Shown: positions 1 through 4,817 of the stretch, piece by piece
Layout of the letters: the number at the start of each line of letters is the position of its first letter
Position numbering within the stretch: position 1 is the stretch's first letter
NCBI GenBank assembly: GCA_003161755.1
Contig: PMNP01000252.1
Coordinates: 301-5,702 of the forward strand
Direction: 5' to 3'
DNA length: 5,402 nt
DNA from: Ignavibacteriota bacterium
GTDB taxonomy: Bacteria > Bacteroidota > UBA10030 > UBA6906
The notes under the pieces: model-generated
Seen by the model: only the letters and a program-made list of their open reading frames with translations
What the model was told of the DNA's origin: nothing
Database searches by the model: none
Program-made: the position numbers and the translations under genes

Positions 1-25
1 ACCCCGAGGCCACGCGCGCGCAACC

Positions 26-697
26 ATGAAGCACTGCGATGACATCGTCTTTCTCTTCGACTGCGACAACACGCTGCTCGACAACGACCAGGTCATTGCC
101 GACCTTAGGAGCTATCTCGATCAGGAGGTTGGGGCCGAACGGGCACGGTGCTATTGGACAATTTTCGAGGAGCTGCGAACCCGGCTCGGTTACACAGATT
201 ACCTGGGTGCCTTGCAGATTTTTCGAATCAGCTATCCGCACGATCTGGGCTTGCTGTCCGTTTCGCGCTTCCTCATAGAATATCCATTCGCCAATCGCCT
301 TTTCCCCAATGCACTCAACGTCATCGAGCACCTTAAGCAATGGGGCAGGGTTGTCATTCTCACCGACGGCGATGTGGTGTTTCAACCGCACAAGGTGGAT
401 CGTTCGGGACTCTCCGGAGCAGTTGATGGAAACGTCTTGATTTACGTGCACAAGGAACAGGAGCTTGACGACGTCGCAAATCGTTTCCATGCCAATCACT
501 ATGTGATGGTGGACGACAAACTTCGACTTCTCGCCTCCATAAAGAACAGCTGGGGCCAACGGGTGACTACTGTCTTCGTGCGACAAGGACACTATGCACT
601 CGATCCTGGTGTTTCGGATACATACCCGGCCGCTGATCGTACCATCGAGCGCATTGGTGATTTGTTGAATCATAACCTTGCAGACTTTGCCTCATGA
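26..697 (+). CDS. HAD-superfamily hydrolase (phosphatase-like)
   Basis: A 223-residue cytoplasmic protein with the full set of HAD catalytic motifs. Motif I is DCDNTLLDND at residues 12-21, with D12 as the expected nucleophile and D14 as the acid/base. Motif II is ILTDGD with T113. K143 in VHKE is the likely motif III lysine. Motif IV is VMVDDK with D163 and D164, which would bind Mg2+. About 95 residues separate motifs I and II, consistent with a C1-type helical cap as in subfamily I phosphatases and dehalogenases. The segment FQPHKVDRSGL (119-129) and a late RQGHYA (186-191) resemble a group of uncharacterised HAD hydrolases. The substrate cannot be told from sequence. No SD site is clear before the ATG, and the frame stays open to the window edge, so the start could lie upstream. 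Motif I is normally close to the N-terminus, which favours this ATG. The gene probably belongs to an upstream unit, since a 346-bp gap separates it from the next gene. Confidence 0.9.
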   Translation: MKHCDDIVFLFDCDNTLLDNDQVIADLRSYLDQEVGAERARCYWTIFEELRTRLGYTDYLGALQIFRISYPHDLGLLSVSRFLIEYPFANRLFPNALNVIEHLKQWGRVVILTDGDVVFQPHKVDRSGLSGAVDGNVLIYVHKEQELDDVANRFHANHYVMVDDKLRLLASIKNSWGQRVTTVFVRQGHYALDPGVSDTYPAADRTIERIGDLLNHNLADFAS

Positions 698-770
698 ACT
701 GCGAAAACCCCATCCAAAAGGGTGACTGGTTGATATCAAGCCAACGTTAATGATAAAAGGGTCGGTACGG

Positions 771-810
771 AGGGTTAACTACTCTTTCACTCCTTTTGGT
801 GATTTCTTCC
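771..810 (+). promoter_or_regulatory. Shared 40-nt upstream element, copy 1
   Basis: This stretch begins AGGGTTAACTAC, then CTTTCA and TCCTTT, and ends GATTTCTTCC. The same blocks in the same order occur at 3896-3935, upstream of the BON-domain gene. The first 26 nt differ by one substitution and one inserted base, and the last 10 nt match at 8 positions. Both copies are 40 nt long overall. Copy 1 ends 233 bp before the OmpA-family start codon. It could be a promoter for a shared sigma factor or a regulator site built on the GTTAAC palindrome. The sequence does not say which. Confidence 0.6.
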
Positions 811-866
811 CGGTAAGGCAACTCCTAACTTTAGACAGAGATCAGAACACTTTCAACCGAGACAAG

Positions 867-872
867 TATAAT
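867..872 (+). promoter_or_regulatory. Possible -10 box (TATAAT)
   Basis: A perfect TATAAT hexamer lies in the gap before the OmpA-family gene, about 170 bp from its start codon. No TTGACA-like hexamer sits at 16-18 bp spacing, and there is no extended -10 TG. It may be a chance match or a promoter that depends on an activator. Confidence 0.25.
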
Positions 873-1032
873 CTGGTGTGATGCTCTGGAGTGTCATCAA
901 GTGGATTTACTCCAATGGCGCGGATGATTGTGTCGAATTGAAGCCCGTCTATTGGTCCCAAGATCTCATGGCAGTGGCAACACGTTCGCAACGTTATATC
1001 TCAACAGGTGTCCGTATTGTACAACAGCAGTC

Positions 1033-1040
1033 AAGGAGGA
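1033..1040 (+). promoter_or_regulatory. Strong SD site fixing the OmpA-family start
   Basis: AAGGAGGA lies just before ATG 1044. The frame is open back to ATG 1008, but that codon has no SD, and the 12 extra residues would precede a normal signal peptide. The start is therefore taken as 1044. Confidence 0.85.
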
Positions 1041-1043
1041 CTC

Positions 1044-2231
1044 ATGGCAACGCGTACAATGGTTTTGGTGGTTTCTGCTCTTCTGTTCATCACGATTCTC
1101 GTGCCTCTCAATTCGGGATTCGCACAGAATACGGACGGACGGTGGGCTCTCGGCTTTCACGGTGGCGCCAACATGTGGTTTAACGACTATGACAAGGTGC
1201 TCATCGGGCCGGGCGGGGAAGTCATGGTCCGCTATGGCATGACCCCGACATTCTCTGGGGGAATTCTGCTTGGCTATGAAGAACTTAAAGCCAAGAACAA
1301 TCCCCCGATTTCCAGTCAACCGTACAACTACTTGAAGTTGCACGCGATGCCCGCAGCACTTGCCGGATGGTTCCACTTTGCTCCGGGAAAGAACGTCAAC
1401 CCGTATGTCTATGTGGGCATCGGCGCCGTGTTATACAAGAGATTGACTGCCGGAGATGTTTATGTCCCTGACAGCAAATTCTCGACGTCGATTCTTGTGC
1501 CGGTTGGTGTCGGTCTTGAAATGTTTGCATCAAGGAATGCCTCCATAGTAGCTGATCTTGGTTACAGGGTGACCGATGACTATCTCGATGCCATCAAGAC
1601 CAAGAAGCTCGACGGGTATGCAACGGCAAAAGTGGGAGTGAACTTCTACTTTGGCACCAGCAACGCCGAAAAAGAAGAGCGTGTCAAAGCAGCGATTCAG
1701 CGCATGAAGGATTCGACCGCACTAGAGGCGCAGCGAATGAAGGAGCTGGCGGACGCTGAAGCACTTAGGGTAAAGGCCCTGGCCGACGCAAATGCATTGC
1801 GAGTGAAGGATTCCACCGACGCAGAGGCACGGCGGATGGCGGAACTAAGCGCGAAACGCCTTGCGGATACTGTCCTCACACTTCAAAAGGGCAAGACCAT
1901 CGTACTGAAGGGTGTCAACTTCGAGACCAACAAGGCCACGTTGACGAAGGAATCTGAGACCACCCTCGAGTTGGCGTACAACGCACTCATTGCAAGTCCG
2001 AATGCTAGCGTTCTGATCGTTGGCCACACGGACAATGTCGGCAAAGCAGCGTACAACAAGAAGCTCTCCTTGCACCGTGCGCAGGCAGTCAAGTCATGGT
2101 TGGTACGGAAGGGAATTGCGGGAAAACGCCTGACGGTCGCCGGCAAAGGCCTTGAAGAGCCCATCGATGAGAACACTACTCCTGAGGGGCGTTCAAACAA
2201 CAGACGAATTGAATTCCGAGTGTTGAAGTAG
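1044..2231 (+). CDS. OmpA-family outer-membrane protein: beta-barrel, hendecad linker, peptidoglycan-binding domain
   Basis: A 395-residue envelope protein. Residues 1-27 form a signal peptide (MATRT, a hydrophobic core, NSGFA, cleavage before QN). Residues about 30-205 look like an outer-membrane beta-barrel of the OMP_b-brl type, rich in alternating Gly/aromatic strands and ending VGVNFYFG. Residues about 209-275 form a charged helical linker containing five 11-residue repeats. Residues about 285-395 form an OmpA C-terminal domain starting KGVNFETNKATL. The diaminopimelate-binding pair is present: D330 in GHTDN and R345 in LSLHRAQ, matching D271 and R286 of E. coli OmpA in spacing. The C-terminus NNRRIEFRVLK is typical of the family. 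The protein should tie the outer membrane to the cell wall. It is transcribed alone, with large gaps on both sides, and shares an upstream element with the BON-domain gene. Family assignment is firm; barrel strand number is not. Confidence 0.93.
   Translation: MATRTMVLVVSALLFITILVPLNSGFAQNTDGRWALGFHGGANMWFNDYDKVLIGPGGEVMVRYGMTPTFSGGILLGYEELKAKNNPPISSQPYNYLKLHAMPAALAGWFHFAPGKNVNPYVYVGIGAVLYKRLTAGDVYVPDSKFSTSILVPVGVGLEMFASRNASIVADLGYRVTDDYLDAIKTKKLDGYATAKVGVNFYFGTSNAEKEERVKAAIQRMKDSTALEAQRMKELADAEALRVKALADANALRVKDSTDAEARRMAELSAKRLADTVLTLQKGKTIVLKGVNFETNKATLTKESETTLELAYNALIASPNASVLIVGHTDNVGKAAYNKKLSLHRAQAVKSWLVRKGIAGKRLTVAGKGLEEPIDENTTPEGRSNNRRIEFRVLK
1701..1865 (+). repeat. Five tandem 33-bp coding repeats (11-residue hendecads)
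   Basis: Within the OmpA-family gene, an Arg followed by Met or Val begins each of five consecutive 11-residue units. The Arg residues are at 220, 231, 242, 253 and 264 of the protein starting at 1044. Examples are RMKELADAEAL and RVKALADANAL. The spacing is exact, while the DNA copies have diverged. An 11-residue period is typical of right-handed or straight helical coiled coils, so the linker may form a rigid periplasmic rod between barrel and peptidoglycan-binding domain. Confidence 0.85.
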
Positions 2232-2629
2232 CCTTCCGGTTACTGAGAGAAAGGCTGTAAGAAAGACTGTGAATTGGTTGGCCCAAGGTAGCGACGTGAG
2301 GTGGGAGAAAATGAGGATCGCTACCTTGCGGTTAACCACTGCAAGGTACTCCTCCACCGAACGGTTTTGTCGAGCAAATGACTGGCTCCCCCACCTTACG
2401 ATGCCAGCGCGGTTTCTTCTTCCGATCCGACGAGCGACGCACAACGATGAGTTTGCAGGGATCAACTATCCCTTATCTTGAATTGTGAAAATGAATATTC
2501 GGCATGATATGGAAGACCTGAAGTCTTCGCTCGAAAACTTCACCGTCAAGAAGAGCTGATTTGGATTGGAGGCACAAGGTATGCTTGGGTTTGCAATGAA
2601 CGACTATCACTGAGGGAAGGAATACGAAC
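2232..2629 (+). other. 398-bp intergenic region with nested inverted repeats
   Basis: No credible protein gene was found. Open frames on both strands lack SD sites and recognisable domains. The region holds a set of complementary segments between 2284 and 2399 (separate entry), a small hairpin GAAGAC/GTCTTC (2512-2528), and a possible Bacteroidota-style promoter before the YtxH gene: TTTG at 2560-2563 and TATGCTTG at 2580-2587, one base off TAnnTTTG and with short spacing. Confidence 0.6.
2284..2399 (+). other. Candidate structured RNA or switch-like leader
   Basis: The segment CAAGGTAGCGA (2284-2294) is perfectly complementary to TCGCTACCTTG (2318-2328), an 11-bp stem with a 23-nt loop. The right arm overlaps TACCTTGC (2322-2329), which is also perfectly complementary to GCAAGGTA (2341-2348), an 8-bp stem with an 11-nt loop. 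The two stems cannot form together. In addition, loop segment GTGAGGTGGGAG (2296-2307) can pair with 2386-2399 in 12 pairs with a 2-nt bulge and one G-U, giving a possible pseudoknot. No known riboswitch class is recognised. It could be a leader of the downstream YtxH gene, a 3' element of the OmpA transcript, or a separate small RNA. Strand is assumed from the neighbours. Confidence 0.35.
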
Positions 2630-2917
2630 ATGAGTATAGGGAGGATGTTTTTCGGCGCAATAATTGTCATGGCTACTGGAGCAGCGCTTGGTGTGCTGTT
2701 TGCTCCGGCCAAGGGGTCCACCACCAGGAGGAAACTCCTGCTTCAGGGTTCAAGCAAGGTCGATGACCTCAAGAACACCGCAAATGACTATGTGGACTCC
2801 ATTGAGGAGAGGATTGAGAGTGTCAGGACAACCGCGAACGACCTCACCGACACAGTAAAGGATGCTGTGGATTCGTTGGCGTCCAATAAACTGCAGAAGC
2901 ACGCACCTCGGGCATAA
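2630..2917 (+). CDS. YtxH-family small membrane protein
   Basis: A 95-residue protein. An N-terminal glycine-rich hydrophobic segment (residues about 5-25) is followed by VLFAPAKGSTTRRKLL, the hallmark of the YtxH family (small hydrophobic N-terminus, then APxxG and basic residues). From residue 42 it is a charged amphipathic helix with an 18-residue tandem repeat: units start TANDYVDS at 50 and TANDLTDT at 68. A good SD (AAGGA, 2617-2621) sits 8 nt before the ATG. The protein should be anchored in a membrane with the helix exposed. YtxH proteins are general-stress proteins in Bacillus, but the molecular role is unknown. It lies among other envelope and stress families on the same strand. Confidence 0.88.
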   Translation: MSIGRMFFGAIIVMATGAALGVLFAPAKGSTTRRKLLLQGSSKVDDLKNTANDYVDSIEERIESVRTTANDLTDTVKDAVDSLASNKLQKHAPRA

Positions 2918-2943
2918 GGGTTCTACCGCTGGGTAGGGTAAGA

Positions 2944-2951
2944 TATGTTTG
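2944..2951 (+). promoter_or_regulatory. Candidate Bacteroidota-type -7 box upstream of the Met/His-rich gene
   Basis: TATGTTTG matches the Bacteroidota -7 consensus TAnnTTTG exactly, 44 bp before ATG 2996. The -33 position expected to hold TTTG reads TTCT (2921-2924), so the upstream half is poor. Its strength as a promoter depends on the organism really belonging to that group. Confidence 0.35.
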
Positions 2952-2980
2952 CAATGATCATCTGCCATTCCAACCAAATC

Positions 2981-2987
2981 AGAAAGG
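2981..2987 (+). promoter_or_regulatory. SD site fixing the Met/His-rich protein start
   Basis: AGAAAGG lies 8 nt before ATG 2996. The frame is open from ATG 2945, but that codon lies inside the candidate -7 box and would put 17 residues before a normal signal peptide. Confidence 0.7.
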
Positions 2988-2995
2988 TTTTAGCA

Positions 2996-3517
2996 ATGAG
3001 AAGGACAATTTTGCTTTCCACAATTCTGACAATTGCACTGGCATTGCCAGCGCTCGGTCAGAGCATCTATGGAGATTCAACCAAATCCCTCATGCAGCAC
3101 CATGATATGTCGGGCATGATGGGCACGCCGACAATCGATTCAACAGTTCAAGGTCTTCAATTGAAAGTGTGGGTTATGAAGCAGGAGCAGCACAAAGAGA
3201 TGATGCAGGTTGGGGCGGAAGACACAATGCGACAGATGGGAATAAACACGACAACGAAGGATTCGATGATGGCTGGTACGCATCATATCAAGATTGAGCT
3301 GACTGACAATGCAACCGGAAAAGAAATCGCAAACGCCAGCACCAGGATCCTGGTTGTATCTCCCTCAAAGAAGACTTCTTCGGTCGACCTGAAGTCTATG
3401 ATGAACCACTTTGGTGGTGTTCTCACGCTCGATGAAAAAGGAGAATACAAATTCACGGTAAACGTCAGTGTTAATGGGGTCTCAACTTCGGAGCAGTTCC
3501 AATACGCAGTAAAGTAG
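2996..3517 (+). CDS. Secreted Met/His-rich protein with a predicted beta-sandwich domain (possibly YtkA-like)
   Basis: A 173-residue exported protein. Residues 1 to about 21 form a signal peptide (MRRTILLS, a hydrophobic stretch, ALPALG before QS). The mature part has 13 Met, 6 His and no Cys. Four Met-Met pairs occur at 41-42, 69-70, 91-92 and 125-126, several near His: HHDMSGMM (35-42), H66, H96-H97 and H128. This could suit soft-metal binding such as Cu(I), but no known copper-site signature is complete. From residue 96 the pattern HHIKIELTDNATGKEI, then ILVVSPS, MMNHFGGVLTL, EKGEYKFTV and a final QFQYAVK suggests an immunoglobulin-like beta-sandwich resembling YtkA-type periplasmic domains. 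That assignment is tentative. It has its own SD and candidate promoter, and is followed by a hairpin terminator. No copper transporter or regulator lies nearby. Confidence 0.85.
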   Translation: MRRTILLSTILTIALALPALGQSIYGDSTKSLMQHHDMSGMMGTPTIDSTVQGLQLKVWVMKQEQHKEMMQVGAEDTMRQMGINTTTKDSMMAGTHHIKIELTDNATGKEIANASTRILVVSPSKKTSSVDLKSMMNHFGGVLTLDEKGEYKFTVNVSVNGVSTSEQFQYAVK

Positions 3518-3548
3518 ACAACGTTCTCGAAATGGTGAGCATATCGCA

Positions 3549-3581
3549 AAAGGGCCAGGACATTGATGATTCTGGCCCTTT
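3549..3581 (+). terminator. Rho-independent terminator after the Met/His-rich gene
   Basis: AAAGGGCCAG (3549-3558) and CTGGCCCTTT (3572-3581) form a perfect 10-bp stem around a 13-nt loop, 31 nt after the stop codon. The following T run is short (TTTC), so termination may be partial. Only 30 bp separate the stem from the next start codon. Confidence 0.72.
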
Positions 3582-3611
3582 CAATCACAGAATCACTTAG
3601 GAGAGAGCATT

Positions 3612-3869
3612 ATGACCATGAGCACAGAACACTTGCTTCTGTTCCTTCTGATAGGAATAGTAGCCGGGTTTCTTGCCGGCAAAATCATGAGGGGCGCAGG
3701 ATTTGGCCTTGTGGGAGATTTGATCATTGGTGTGATCGGTTCTTTTATCGGCGTCTGGGTGTTTGGCCTGCTTGGCATCGTTGCGGGTGGGATTCTCGGA
3801 TTACTGGTGGCGTCCCTCATCGGTGCTCTCCTCTTGCTCTATATACTCCGGCTGGTGAAGCGGGGGTAA
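3612..3869 (+). CDS. GlsB/YeaQ/YmgE-family small stress-associated membrane protein
   Basis: An 85-residue, very hydrophobic protein, the usual length for this family (transglycosylase-associated domain). Three membrane segments are visible at about 7-25, 31-56 and 58-79. Family motifs include LLIGIVAGFLAGKIMRG at the start and GLVGDLIIGVIGSFIGVW, the conserved Gly-Asp-rich second segment. The end is basic (RLVKRG). SD sequence AGGAG (3599-3603) is 8 nt before the ATG. Homologues in enterobacteria are induced by stress or in stationary phase; the biochemical role is not established and the historical 'transglycosylase-associated' name is not evidence of enzyme activity. It lies directly behind a terminator hairpin with almost no room for its own promoter, so read-through expression or a promoter inside the preceding gene is likely. 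Confidence 0.92.
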   Translation: MTMSTEHLLLFLLIGIVAGFLAGKIMRGAGFGLVGDLIIGVIGSFIGVWVFGLLGIVAGGILGLLVASLIGALLLLYILRLVKRG

Positions 3870-3895
3870 CCTGCACAAAGCCCCGGCGAAGGAAA

Positions 3896-3935
3896 AGGGT
3901 TAACTACACTTTCATCCTTTCAGTCGATTCATTCC
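3896..3935 (+). promoter_or_regulatory. Shared 40-nt upstream element, copy 2
   Basis: AGGGTTAACTAC, CTTTCA, TCCTTT and GATTCATTCC recur here in the same order and total length as at 771-810. This copy is directly preceded by AAA, giving an AAAAGGGT box like those at 716-723 and 755-762. It ends 114 bp before the BON-domain start codon. A short dyad ATTCC/GGAAT (3931-3944) overlaps its 3' end. Confidence 0.6.
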
Positions 3936-4033
3936 GCAGGGAATCCGCGTATTCTTCATCACGTTCGATGCGAGCGCCTCTCCAATTTCCAAGGAAGAGC
4001 TCACAGTAACACGGTGTACCATGAACAACAGCA

Positions 4034-4039
4034 AAAGGA
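4034..4039 (+). promoter_or_regulatory. SD site fixing the BON-domain protein start
   Basis: AAAGGA lies 10 nt before ATG 4050. The frame is open back to a GTG at 4014, but the extra 12 residues are unlike the family and lack an SD. BON proteins of this type normally begin MKTD followed by a helix, as here. Confidence 0.7.
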
Positions 4040-4049
4040 ACAGTATCTC

Positions 4050-4700
4050 ATGAAAACCGACATGCTATTGCAACAGGAAGTGACAAACGAATTGAAATGG
4101 GAGCCGAGTGTCAACTCGGCAGAGATCGGCGTAACAGTAAAAGATGGCGCTGTGACACTCTCTGGTTTTGTGAGTAGTTTTGGAGAGAAACGGGCAGCCG
4201 AACGGTCGGCCGCAAAGTTGAGGAATGTGAAAGCGATTGCTGATGAGATCAAGGTGCGATTACCCGCTTCCGGCAGACACGAAGACGCAGACATTGCCCG
4301 GGAAGCTGCAAACGTCCTCGCATGGAATACGTTTGTCCCTCAAAACAATATCAAGGTCATCGTGGAAGATGCATGGGTCACACTGACAGGCACCGTGGGA
4401 ATGTGGTATCAGAAATGGAATGCGGAAACCGCGTTGCACCACATCGCCGGCATACGTGGAATCACGAACGAAATCTCGATTAAACCTCAGATAGTGGAAG
4501 CTGTGGTCCGGGCCGATATTGAGCATGCCTTTGAGCGCAATGCGCGCCTGGATTCGCGAACAATCAAGGTGGAGACGAAAGACAACCGTGTTGTTCTCCG
4601 GGGGACTGTGCATTCGTGGTTGGAACGTGAAGAGGCTCAGTTCGCAGCCTTCTCATCTCCGGGAGTCATCGCCGTTGAAAACCATATCTTGGTCGAATAG
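4050..4700 (+). CDS. Triple BON-domain protein (OsmY-like)
   Basis: A 216-residue protein made almost entirely of three BON domains, at about residues 5-71, 78-146 and 149-216. Each has the helix, beta-beta, helix, beta pattern and the conserved glycine after the second strand: G39 in VTLSGFV, G114 in VTLTGTV and G185 in VVLRGTV. There is no signal peptide or membrane segment, so unlike E. coli OsmY it appears cytoplasmic unless exported another way. BON domains are thought to contact phospholipid membranes or other envelope components, and such proteins are often osmotic-shock or general-stress induced. Single-strand neighbours include YtxH and GlsB-type genes, which supports a stress role. 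The upstream 40-nt element shared with the OmpA-family gene suggests common control. The family is clear; the exact function is not. Confidence 0.92.
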   Translation: MKTDMLLQQEVTNELKWEPSVNSAEIGVTVKDGAVTLSGFVSSFGEKRAAERSAAKLRNVKAIADEIKVRLPASGRHEDADIAREAANVLAWNTFVPQNNIKVIVEDAWVTLTGTVGMWYQKWNAETALHHIAGIRGITNEISIKPQIVEAVVRADIEHAFERNARLDSRTIKVETKDNRVVLRGTVHSWLEREEAQFAAFSSPGVIAVENHILVE

Positions 4701-4755
4701 GATATCTGACCACCGTTGGCCTGGGATTGCGTGGTGACCGCCAAGCCGACGGGGT

Positions 4756-4781
4756 ACTGCGGTGCGCAGTGGAGGCACCGC
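4756..4781 (+). other. Overlapping GC-rich hairpins between the BON and barrel genes
   Basis: GCGGTGC (4759-4765) pairs perfectly with GCACCGC (4775-4781) over a 9-nt loop. The overlapping ACTGCG (4756-4761) pairs perfectly with CGCAGT (4765-4770) over a 3-nt loop. The stems exclude each other. No T run follows, so this is a poor intrinsic terminator. It could be a BON transcript end or a leader structure for the barrel gene. Confidence 0.3.
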
Positions 4782-4817
4782 TCAACTGCTCCAACAACCA
4801 TAGATAATAGATATCCC

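Larger units (their letters stand above)
698..1043 (+). other. 346-bp intergenic region upstream of the OmpA-family gene
   Basis: No convincing gene lies here. It holds an imperfect dyad around TTGATATCAA (727-743), two AAAAGGGT boxes (716-723 and 755-762), the 40-nt element shared with the BON gene upstream region (771-810), a perfect TATAAT (867-872) without a good -35 partner, and a weak sigma-54-like match (975-990). I see no strong terminator after the HAD gene. Much of the region is probably the promoter area and a long 5' leader of the OmpA-family gene; that is inference. Confidence 0.6.

Noticed and set aside
878..1183. 101-codon + strand frame starting in the long gap
   Set aside because: Runs out of frame into the signal peptide and barrel of the OmpA-family gene, which has a strong SD and clear domains.
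1697..1879. Ala/Ser-rich frame opposite the hendecad repeats
   Set aside because: A low-complexity shadow produced by the repeated Arg/Ala/Glu codons on the other strand.
2230..2256. AGCCTT/AAGGCT inverted repeat right after the OmpA-family stop as a terminator
   Set aside because: Only 6 bp with a 15-nt loop and no T run; too weak to call.
2193..2465. 90-codon frame on the - strand across the end of the OmpA gene and the following gap
   Set aside because: Overlaps a confirmed gene, has no SD or domain, and reads as arbitrary sequence.
2491..2559. A 22-codon frame (MNIRHDMEDLKSSLENF...) in the gap before the YtxH gene
   Set aside because: No SD, no recognisable similarity, and a length expected by chance; it also contains a small hairpin that explains part of its sequence.
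3861..3885. CGGGG/CCCCG inverted repeat overlapping the GlsB-type stop codon
   Set aside because: Only 5 bp with a 15-nt loop and no T run.
4716..4817. N-terminal extension of the last barrel protein from a TTG codon
   Set aside because: It would place 34 unrelated residues before a normal signal peptide and includes the GC-rich hairpins.
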